Assembly: GCA_028698765.1 (NCBI GenBank)
Contig: JAQVVW010000032.1
Location: forward strand, 1-9,457
Origin: Methanoculleus sp.
GTDB taxonomy: Archaea; Halobacteriota; Methanomicrobia; Methanomicrobiales; Methanoculleaceae
Direction of reading: 5' to 3'
Length of the DNA: 9,457 nt
Shown here: piece after piece, positions 1 to 5,372 of the stretch
Layout of the letters: the number at the start of each line of letters is the position of its first letter
Position numbering within the stretch: the stretch's first letter is position 1
Notes under the pieces: generated by a model
The model's database searches: none
What the model saw: the letters and a program-made list of their open reading frames with translations, nothing else
Told to the model about the DNA's origin: nothing
Program-made: the position numbers and the translations under genes

Positions 1-1
1 G

Positions 2-349
2 AGCCTCAAACTCATGGAGGTGAACCCCCGCTTCTGGGGCTCGCTGCACCTCTCGATCCTCAGCGGCGTGGACTTCCCCTACCTCCTCTACCGGATGCTC
101 ATGGATGGGGATGTCGAACCAGTCCCGGATTACCAGGAAGGAGTCCAGTGTCGCTGGCTCCTCCCCGGGGACATCCTCTGGTACCTGAGCGCCCCGAAGA
201 CCTGGCAGAATCTCAGGGAGTTTCTCCGGTTCGATACGCCCGACGACATACTGTCGCTACACGATCCCGGCACGACGCTCGGGTTTGCACTCGCCACGGC
301 ACGCTACGCGCTCGACCTGGAGATGTGGAAATTTGTTCTGAGGCGATAA
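2..349 (+). CDS. ATP-grasp domain protein, C-terminal fragment (5' end outside window)
   Basis: The frame is open from the left edge to the TAA at 347-349, giving 115 visible residues; the true start lies upstream. Residues 6-10 of the visible part read EVNPR, followed by FWGS. This is the end of an ATP-grasp domain, where the Glu and Asn bind the Mg-ATP (the family of carbamoyl-phosphate-synthase-like and carboxylate-amine ligases). The remaining 100 residues are the C-terminal tail common in stand-alone ATP-grasp proteins of glycan clusters. Such enzymes join a carboxylate to an amine or another nucleophile through an acyl-phosphate; the substrate cannot be read from this fragment. The next gene starts one base after its stop, so the two are probably cotranscribed. 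An internal ATG at 14-16 lies just before the EVNPR motif and cannot be the real start. Confidence 0.82.
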   Translation, partial: SLKLMEVNPRFWGSLHLSILSGVDFPYLLYRMLMDGDVEPVPDYQEGVQCRWLLPGDILWYLSAPKTWQNLREFLRFDTPDDILSLHDPGTTLGFALATARYALDLEMWKFVLRR

Positions 350-350
350 T

Positions 351-1373
351 ATGACAATCAACGCGCTCAGCATTGATCTTGAGTTCTGGTGGTGCAACGA
401 ATACCTGAATAAATTCCTGCCCAGAGACCGGGAGGATCACTTCAAGGCATCATTGAAGCCTCTATTTGCGTCACTTGACGCATTCGACGTTAAGGCGACG
501 TTCTTCGTCCTTGGCGCCGTCGCAGAGAGGTATCCTGAAGTCGTCCACGAGATCCACCGGAGCGGCCACGAGATCGCGTGCCACGCCTACTCGCATAAAC
601 CGCTCCACTCGATGGACCAGAGGGAGTTTGAGGGTGAACTGAAGAAGTCCCTTGAACTGCTCGCCGACTACAACCCGGTCGGGTTCCGGGCGCCGTCGTT
701 CTCCCTGAACAACAGGACGAAGTGGGCGCTTGAGTCGCTTGAGAAGTACGGTTTCCAGTACGACTCGAGCATCTTTCCGGTGAGGACACAACTCTACGGC
801 GTCCCGGATGCGCCGGTCGGCATCTACCGGCCGTCCCGGGACGACGTCACCGTCCACGACCCCGACGGCCCGATCATCGAGTTCCCGCTCTCGATCGTCA
901 GGTTCGGCATCAACATCCCCATCTCCGGGGGGTTCTATCTCCGCTCTCTCCCGAAGCAGGTCCTCTCCTGGGGTGTCGGCAAGGTGGCCGCACAGAGGCC
1001 GGCAAACATCTACCTTCACCCCCATGACATCTACCCGGGCCCTCCCCGATTGGAGGTGCCGTTTATATCCCGGTTTATCACCTATCACGGCATCCATACG
1101 TCACTTGAGAAACTCATCATGCTCATGATGAAGTTCTCGTTCATGCCGATTGGAGCGCTTCTTGATGAACTCTCACTGTTGCCCCGGGATGTCAGAGTAC
1201 CAACGGTGCCTGTTCTTCCCTTACGGGTGATAGGGACGAGAGATGACCTGACCTTCTCGCTATCCCCCAAATTCCCGGTACAACTGCAGCCCTTCGATAG
1301 GGTTGCTAATCAGCATCCAGCCCGTGTAAGAAAGCAGATCTACGAAACAGGTGATCCCGATGAGATATTGTAA
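351..1373 (+). CDS. NodB-type polysaccharide deacetylase (carbohydrate esterase 4 family)
   Basis: This 340-residue protein carries the CE4 motifs in order. Motif 1 is SIDLEFWW with D9 as the likely catalytic base. Motif 2 is H78-x3-H82, which together with D9 is the metal triad. Motif 3 is R113-A-P-S. Motif 5 is YLHPHD with H223 and H225. Enzymes of this family hydrolyse N-acetyl (sometimes O-acetyl) groups from polymeric or lipid-linked amino sugars. The N-terminal Asp-x-Glu form and the late H-P-H-D are typical of the subgroup found in exopolysaccharide loci (similar to the PEP-CTERM/XrtA-linked type). No signal peptide is visible, so it probably acts in the cytoplasm or on a membrane-bound intermediate. 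The start is supported by GAGG at 340-343, seven bases upstream, and by the one-base spacing to the ATP-grasp gene. The catalytic domain seems to end near residue 277; the last 60 or so residues have no recognisable motif and less GC-biased codons. Confidence 0.9.
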   Translation: MTINALSIDLEFWWCNEYLNKFLPRDREDHFKASLKPLFASLDAFDVKATFFVLGAVAERYPEVVHEIHRSGHEIACHAYSHKPLHSMDQREFEGELKKSLELLADYNPVGFRAPSFSLNNRTKWALESLEKYGFQYDSSIFPVRTQLYGVPDAPVGIYRPSRDDVTVHDPDGPIIEFPLSIVRFGINIPISGGFYLRSLPKQVLSWGVGKVAAQRPANIYLHPHDIYPGPPRLEVPFISRFITYHGIHTSLEKLIMLMMKFSFMPIGALLDELSLLPRDVRVPTVPVLPLRVIGTRDDLTFSLSPKFPVQLQPFDRVANQHPARVRKQIYETGDPDEIL

Positions 1374-1380
1374 CGCCCGG

Positions 1381-1396
1381 CGCCGGTTCTCCGGCG
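1381..1396. other. GC-rich hairpin after the deacetylase gene
   Basis: CGCCGG at 1381-1386 and CCGGCG at 1391-1396 form a perfect 6-bp stem around TTCT, seven bases after the deacetylase stop codon. No T-tract follows, so it does not look like a standard archaeal or bacterial terminator. It may stabilise the 3' end of the upstream message. Confidence 0.4.
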
Positions 1397-1434
1397 GGCA
1401 CCGGAGCGTCAGCCTCCAGGTTGGGGTGATGCGG

Positions 1435-1483
1435 GCATCTCCCGGAACCGGGATACCGGGAACAGACCTGGTCCGGGAGATGC
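1435..1483. repeat. 12-bp inverted repeat directly upstream of a TATA box
   Basis: GCATCTCCCGGA at 1435-1446 is the exact reverse complement of TCCGGGAGATGC at 1472-1483. The 25-base centre contains two further CCGGGA copies and the near-palindrome ACCTGGT. The right arm ends eight bases before the TATA-like box at 1491. An arm of this length by chance within a 190-bp gap is unlikely. It could be an operator for a dimeric regulator or an RNA structure at the end of the upstream transcript. Confidence 0.55.
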
Positions 1484-1490
1484 AGATAGT

Positions 1491-1500
1491 CTTATATACC
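1491..1500 (+). promoter_or_regulatory. Archaeal TATA box for the dehydratase operon
   Basis: CTTATATACC fits the TTTATATA-type TATA box of methanogens. Transcription would start about 25 bases further on, near 1520, leaving a leader of about 45 bases before the ATG at 1565. The only long gap on the + strand upstream of the three-gene unit is here, which supports this being its promoter. The upstream purine-rich BRE is only moderately convincing (AGATAG at 1484-1489). Confidence 0.55.
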
Positions 1501-1564
1501 AGATCGTGCAGCCAGAGTCTGCTCGTAGCCATATTAGGATTAACCGGGAAAGGAGTCATATCTG

Positions 1565-2554
1565 ATGGATTGGACTGAAAAGAGAGTGCTGGTGACCGGC
1601 GCCGGTGGTTTCATCGGCAGCCACCTGACCGAGCACCTGGTCGACCGTGGCGCGGATGTGCGGGCGTTTGTCCGCTACAACTCAAGAAACGACCCGGGTC
1701 TCCTGCGGTTGCTCCCGGGAGAGAGGCTGGACCGGGTGCGTATCGTTATGGGCGACCTCAAAGATGCGGACGCAGTCCGTGCCGCGGTCCGGGACGTCGA
1801 CGTCGTCTTCCACCTGGGTTCGCTCATCGCTATCCCCTACTCCTACATCCACCCGCGGGAGACGGTGGAGACGAATGTCCTTGGTGCGCTCAACGTCTTT
1901 GAGGCGGCCCGGAATTCCGGCGTCGAGAAGGTCGTCCACACCTCGACAAGCGAGGTCTACGGGACCGCCTGCTACGTCCCCATCGACGAGAACCACCCGC
2001 TCCAGGGGCAGTCCCCCTACTCCGCAAGCAAGATCGGGGCTGATAAGGTCGCCGAGAGTTTCTACCGGTCCTTTGACGTCCCCATCGCCACGATACGGCC
2101 GTTCAACACCTACGGCCCGCGGCAGTCGGCGCGGGCGGTGATACCGACCATCATCACGCAGGCGCTGGTGCAGGAGACAGTGGCGCTCGGCGCGACGCAC
2201 ACGACACGGGACTACACCTACGTCGACGACCTGGTGCGTGCGTTTCTTCTTGTCGCCGAGTCGCCGGAAACGGTCGGAGAGACGATCAACGTCGGATCGA
2301 ACTACGAAATATCGATCGGGGCCGTCGCGGAGACGGTTGCGGCCCTCATGGAGAAGGAGATCGAGATCGTCACCGAGAGCGGGCGCCTGCGGCCGGAGAA
2401 GAGCGAGGTCGAGCGGCTCTGGTGCGACAACACCAGGGCACGGGACCTCCTGGGCTGGTCTCCTGCCGTGCCCCTGGAAGAAGGGCTTCTGCGAACAATT
2501 GCCTGGTTTCGGGAACACCCGGGCCTCTACCGGCCCAACCACTACGTGACCTGA
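1565..2554 (+). CDS. LegB-type NAD-dependent nucleotide-sugar 4,6-dehydratase (SDR family)
   Basis: This 329-residue protein is an extended short-chain dehydrogenase/reductase. The NAD-binding GAGGFIG is at residues 12-18, D64 lies in the GDL motif, and the catalytic YSASK is at 152-156. TSTSEVYG at 126-133 supplies the Thr-Ser-Glu set seen in dehydratases of the GDP-sugar type. The stretches PLQGQSPYSASKIGADK, RPFNTYGPRQSARAVIPTII and RPEKSEVERLWCDN are hallmarks, as I remember them, of the LegB group, which converts GDP- or UDP-GlcNAc to the 4-keto-6-deoxy sugar in legionaminic-acid-type pathways. Its length is normal. GGAG at 1552-1555 sits nine bases before the ATG. It is the first gene after the TATA box at 1491 and is followed one base later by the nucleotidyltransferase. 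Family membership is firm; the exact nucleotide sugar (GDP or UDP, GlcNAc or another hexose) is inferred. Confidence 0.9.
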   Translation: MDWTEKRVLVTGAGGFIGSHLTEHLVDRGADVRAFVRYNSRNDPGLLRLLPGERLDRVRIVMGDLKDADAVRAAVRDVDVVFHLGSLIAIPYSYIHPRETVETNVLGALNVFEAARNSGVEKVVHTSTSEVYGTACYVPIDENHPLQGQSPYSASKIGADKVAESFYRSFDVPIATIRPFNTYGPRQSARAVIPTIITQALVQETVALGATHTTRDYTYVDDLVRAFLLVAESPETVGETINVGSNYEISIGAVAETVAALMEKEIEIVTESGRLRPEKSEVERLWCDNTRARDLLGWSPAVPLEEGLLRTIAWFREHPGLYRPNHYVT

Positions 2555-2555
2555 T

Positions 2556-3272
2556 ATGAAAGCGGTTATTCTTGCCGGCGGCAAGGGAAGAAGGCTCGAA
2601 CCCTACACGACCATCATCCCCAAGCCGCTTATGCCGATCGGAGACAAACCGATCCTCGAGATCATCCTTCGCCAGCTCCGGGAGCACGGCATCCGGGACG
2701 TGACGATTGCGGTCGGACACCTCGCCGAACTGATCATGGCCTTCTTCGGCGACGGGAGCCGGTTCGGGCTCTCGATCACCTACTCGCGGGAGGAAAAGCC
2801 CCTCGGGACCGCGGGTTGCCTCGGGCTCATCAAGGACGATCTCACGGAACCGTTCCTGATGATGAACGGCGACGTCCTGACGACCCTGCCGTTCTCCGGG
2901 CTTATGGACTTCCACCGGGGGAACAGGGCCATCGCGACGGTGGCCCTCAACAAGAGGGACTACTTCGTCGACTTCGGTATCGTGGATACCGACGGAAACG
3001 AAACGATCGTCAGCTACACTGAGAAGCCAGGGTTTGAGCACTTCGTGAGCATGGGCGTCTACGCGTTCGACCCAAAAGTCCTCGCGTACATCACGCCGCA
3101 CGAGTATATCGACTTCCCCGACCTGATCAAGGTCCTGCTCGCGGCAGGTGAGCCCGTTAAAGCCTACAAGTACGACGGCTACTGGCTGGACATCGGGAGG
3201 GTCGACGACTACAAGAAGGCGAACAACGAGATCGCCGCGCTTTATGGGACGCTGGGCGTCGGGGGCGAATGA
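2556..3272 (+). CDS. Sugar-1-phosphate nucleotidyltransferase (NTP_transferase family)
   Basis: This 238-residue single-domain enzyme would join a hexose- or hexosamine-1-phosphate to an NTP with release of pyrophosphate. Residues 7-14 read AGGKGRRL, the nucleotide-binding loop, with the catalytic PKP at 22-24. NGDV at 104-107 carries the metal-binding D106. EKP is at 156-158, and DFPDL at 186-190 and YWLDIGRVDDY at 209-219 complete the fold; D212 is the second metal ligand. Single-domain members include mannose-1-phosphate guanylyltransferases. In legionaminic-acid loci the equivalent enzyme, PtmE, is a glucosamine-1-phosphate guanylyltransferase with extra CBS domains, which are absent here. 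Position between dehydratase and aminotransferase suggests it supplies the dehydratase substrate. There is no clear Shine-Dalgarno site; the start lies one base past the previous stop (TGATATG), which suggests translational coupling. Nucleotide specificity cannot be read directly. Confidence 0.88.
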   Translation: MKAVILAGGKGRRLEPYTTIIPKPLMPIGDKPILEIILRQLREHGIRDVTIAVGHLAELIMAFFGDGSRFGLSITYSREEKPLGTAGCLGLIKDDLTEPFLMMNGDVLTTLPFSGLMDFHRGNRAIATVALNKRDYFVDFGIVDTDGNETIVSYTEKPGFEHFVSMGVYAFDPKVLAYITPHEYIDFPDLIKVLLAAGEPVKAYKYDGYWLDIGRVDDYKKANNEIAALYGTLGVGGE

Positions 3273-3273
3273 T

Positions 3274-4416
3274 ATGGCGTGGAAGATCCCCCTCTCCGAC
3301 ATCGCTATGGACGGCGAGGAGGTCGATGCGGTCCGGGGCGTCCTGGAGTCGGGATGGCTCTCGATGGGGCCGGTGACGGAAGAGTTTGAAACGGCCTTTG
3401 CCCGGTATCTCGGCGTCAACCATGCGTTTGCGGTCTCGAACGGGACGGCGGCGCTGCATATCGCGCATGCGGTGCTCGGCATTGGCACCGGCGACGAGGT
3501 CATAACGCCGTCGCTCACGTTCGTCGCAACAGCAAACTCGGTCCTCTACTGCGGCGCGAGACCGGTCTTTGCCGATATTGCCGGGACGGACGACCTGAAC
3601 GTGGCGTGGGAAGAGATTGCGGCGAAGGTCTCGCCCCGGACGCGGGCGATCACTGTCGTCCACTACGGCGGGTATCCCTGCGACATGCAGCCAATCCTGG
3701 ATCTTGCCCGCGACCACGGCCTCCGTGTCGTCGAGGATGCGGCGCACGCGGTCGGTGCAACCTACCGGGGGCAGAAATGCGGGACCATCGGGGACGTCGG
3801 GTGCTTCAGCTTCTTTGCGAACAAGAACCTCGCCACCGGCGAAGGGGGCATGGTCGTGACGAATGACGATGACCTTGCCGAACGGATCAGGGTCATGCGC
3901 TCGCACGGCATGACCACGCTGACCTGGGACCGGCACCGGGGGCACGGGTACAGTTACGACGTCACCGCTCTCGGCTACAATTACCGGATCAACGAGATCG
4001 CGTCCGCGCTCGGCATTGTCCAACTCCGGCGCCTAGAGGAGAACAACGCGCGGCGGAAGCATATCACTGACCGATACCGGGACGGGCTCGAGGGAACTGA
4101 CGGTGTCGACTGTCCGTTCAGAAGGACGAACAATGGAGAATCCTCCCACCACATCTTTCCAGTCGTTCTCTCCGAGGAACTCCCGAGAGCCGAACTTCAG
4201 GCGAAGTTGAAGGAAAGGGGGATCCAGACAAGCATCCATTATCCTCCGATTCATCTCTTCACCTACTACCGTAGGCTGCCTTGGGATACGCGGGGGTCCC
4301 TTCCAAAGACAGAGTTTATCGGGGAGCACGAGATGACGCTGCCACTCTACCCCGGCATGACCGACGACGAGGTGGAGTACATCTGCACCTCCATCGATGA
4401 GGCCGCCTCCGGGTAG
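3274..4416 (+). CDS. DegT/DnrJ/EryC1/StrS sugar aminotransferase (PLP-dependent)
   Basis: This 380-residue protein is of normal length for the family. SNGTAALHIA at 55-64 binds the PLP phosphate, EDAAHAVGA at 154-162 contains D155 that contacts the pyridine nitrogen, and FSFFANKNLATGEGG at 178-192 carries the Schiff-base lysine K184. YNYRINEIASALG and the late HYPPIH are also classic for the family. It would transfer an amino group, usually from glutamate, to the 4-keto carbon made by the upstream dehydratase, giving a 4-amino-4,6-dideoxy sugar nucleotide. By position it plays the role of LegC/PglE-type enzymes, although its own sequence looks like the broad family. The frame is open further upstream, but the ATG at 3274 lies one base after the previous stop, with GGGGG at 3261-3265 eight bases before it, and the homologous N-terminus (WKIPLSDI) begins there. 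Confidence 0.92.
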   Translation: MAWKIPLSDIAMDGEEVDAVRGVLESGWLSMGPVTEEFETAFARYLGVNHAFAVSNGTAALHIAHAVLGIGTGDEVITPSLTFVATANSVLYCGARPVFADIAGTDDLNVAWEEIAAKVSPRTRAITVVHYGGYPCDMQPILDLARDHGLRVVEDAAHAVGATYRGQKCGTIGDVGCFSFFANKNLATGEGGMVVTNDDDLAERIRVMRSHGMTTLTWDRHRGHGYSYDVTALGYNYRINEIASALGIVQLRRLEENNARRKHITDRYRDGLEGTDGVDCPFRRTNNGESSHHIFPVVLSEELPRAELQAKLKERGIQTSIHYPPIHLFTYYRRLPWDTRGSLPKTEFIGEHEMTLPLYPGMTDDEVEYICTSIDEAASG

Positions 4417-4425
4417 GGGTACCCC
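4416..4425. other. Perfect 10-bp palindrome after the aminotransferase gene
   Basis: GGGGTACCCC begins at the last base of the aminotransferase stop codon and is followed by a run of seven A, not T. It is therefore not a clear terminator on the + strand. With only 41 bases to the next gene, the PHP gene may still be read from the same transcript. Confidence 0.3.
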
Positions 4426-4457
4426 GGCATGGGAAAAAAAGATTCCTAGGAGATGAG

Positions 4458-5117
4458 ATGATCGCCGACCTGCACATCCATACCCGCTGCTCCCGGGATT
4501 CTCTCATGAACCCTGCAATGGTCGTAAAAATTGCCAGAAGGCGGGGTCTCGACGGCATAGCGATAACGGACCACGATACCATCCGCGGGGGTGTTCTTGC
4601 CCGGGAGGCGAATCGGGATAAGGATTTCCAGGTGCTCGTCGGTGCGGAGATAAAGACAGAGTATGGCGACGTCCTGGGCCTGTTCCTTGATGAGGAGATT
4701 GTGGCGCAGAGGTTTGACGATGTGGTCGAGGAGATCCACGCCCAGGGTGGCCTTACCGTTCTAGCTCACCCCTACCGCCAGTACCTATCACCCGAGCGCC
4801 TGGTGGGGAAGGTAAACCTCATTGAAGGGTTTAACAGCAGGTCGCGGCGACGCACCAACGCGATCTCGATGACGCTCGGGCGGGTTTCCGGAAAAGGAAC
4901 GGTTGGTGGTAGTGATGCGCACGTTTACGCAGAGATTGGAAGGGGCGTGACGGTCTGTGCCGGAGAGGATCTTGAGGAGTCGCTCTGGACCGGACAGACT
5001 ACCGGGAGAGGACGGGAGTCAAACTACTACCTCGTACACGGGCTGAGTTACATTATCGAGAAGTCGAAAGGCCTGATCGGGGTCGGGAGGTGCGACAACG
5101 ATGAGTCTACCAGTTAG
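4458..5117 (+). CDS. PHP-domain metal-dependent phosphoesterase
   Basis: This 219-residue protein has the PHP metal site spread over its motifs. DLHIHTRCS at 4-12 gives H6 and H8, TDHDT at 37-41 gives D38 and H39, and E64 lies in GAEIKTEYGD. LAHPYR at 102-107 gives H104, and GGSDAH at 150-155 gives D153 and H155. All expected ligands are present, so it should be an active di- or trinuclear metal phosphatase. Stand-alone PHP proteins of this size act on small phosphorylated molecules (such as histidinol phosphate) or on nucleotides and oligonucleotides. In capsule clusters, PHP enzymes of another type (CpsB/Wzb-like) act as tyrosine phosphatases. The substrate here cannot be read; a sugar phosphate or a regulatory phosphatase role is plausible from context. 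The start is set by GGAG at 4449-4452, five bases before the ATG; an ATG at 4453 is out of frame. Confidence 0.88.
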   Translation: MIADLHIHTRCSRDSLMNPAMVVKIARRRGLDGIAITDHDTIRGGVLAREANRDKDFQVLVGAEIKTEYGDVLGLFLDEEIVAQRFDDVVEEIHAQGGLTVLAHPYRQYLSPERLVGKVNLIEGFNSRSRRRTNAISMTLGRVSGKGTVGGSDAHVYAEIGRGVTVCAGEDLEESLWTGQTTGRGRESNYYLVHGLSYIIEKSKGLIGVGRCDNDESTS

Positions 5118-5292
5118 TGTGGGGTCAGGCGGAGTAGCGCCGGGGGAGAGGCACTGCAGAAACCGGACGGAACAGGTTTCTCCCGGGGGAGTGTAGTGCC
5201 GGAGGGAATGCACCCTCCGGGCAGCCGGAAGGCATGCTTTTACTATCCCTTTAACCAATACGGGCCGAAGCGGGCCCAGCCGGGGTTCCGCA

Positions 5293-5326
5293 CGGGATTG
5301 TTTTATGTACGGGATTGTTTTATGTA
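5293..5326 (+). repeat. Perfect 17-bp tandem duplication with a TATA-like core
   Basis: CGGGATTGTTTTATGTA occurs at 5293-5309 and again immediately at 5310-5326 with no mismatch. Each copy contains TTTTATGTA, which resembles an archaeal TATA element. From either copy a start site would fall near 5330-5350, just ahead of the ribosome site at 5362-5370. The duplication may have doubled the promoter of the downstream pair of genes. Confidence 0.6.
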
Positions 5327-5361
5327 TATGAATCGCAATCATCGCTCCGTACCTACCTTCT

Positions 5362-5370
5362 GGGGGGAAG
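5362..5370 (+). promoter_or_regulatory. Ribosome binding site that decides the start of the second aminotransferase
   Basis: GGGGGGAAG ends two bases before the ATG at 5373. The alternative in-frame ATGs at 5322 and 5328 lie at the end of the tandem repeat and have no purine-rich site at a suitable distance. The site is G-rich rather than the usual GGAGG, so the choice of start is likely but not certain. Confidence 0.45.
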
Positions 5371-5372
5371 TA

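Larger units (their letters stand above)
5118..5372 (+). promoter_or_regulatory. Structured 255-bp leader/intergenic region before the second aminotransferase
   Basis: This gap holds three inverted repeats in a row. AGAAACC at 5158-5164 pairs with GGTTTCT at 5175-5181. CCGGAGGG at 5199-5206 pairs with CCCTCCGG at 5213-5220, extendable through TG/CA with a one-base bulge. GGGCC at 5262-5266 pairs with GGCCC at 5273-5277. A 17-bp tandem repeat with a TATA-like core follows at 5293-5326. The reading frame of the next gene stays open back to a GTG at 5196, but that stretch falls on the hairpin and has no ribosome site. I therefore treat it as non-coding promoter and leader DNA. Confidence 0.45.

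Noticed and set aside
1682..2584. A 300-residue open frame on the minus strand
   Set aside because: It lies opposite the dehydratase gene, whose motifs are intact. Its product is rich in Arg, Asp and Val without family motifs, as expected from the shadow of a GC-rich gene.
3148..3273. An upstream start for the first aminotransferase within the nucleotidyltransferase gene
   Set aside because: The extra residues are Thr/Arg/Ser-rich shadow sequence, and the family N-terminus begins at the ATG at 3274.
2370..3518. A 382-residue open frame on the minus strand
   Set aside because: It crosses three well-supported + strand genes and shows no motif; it is an antisense shadow.
3157..4023. A 288-residue open frame on the minus strand
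   Set aside because: It is antisense to the nucleotidyltransferase and aminotransferase, with a composition typical of a shadow frame.
4416..4440. A terminator after the first aminotransferase
   Set aside because: The palindrome is followed by A residues, not T, and the next gene follows after 41 bases with its own ribosome site.
5196..5372. A GTG start at 5196 adding 59 residues to the second aminotransferase
   Set aside because: The stretch overlaps a strong hairpin and the 17-bp tandem repeat, has no ribosome site, and does not resemble the family N-terminus except in its last few residues.
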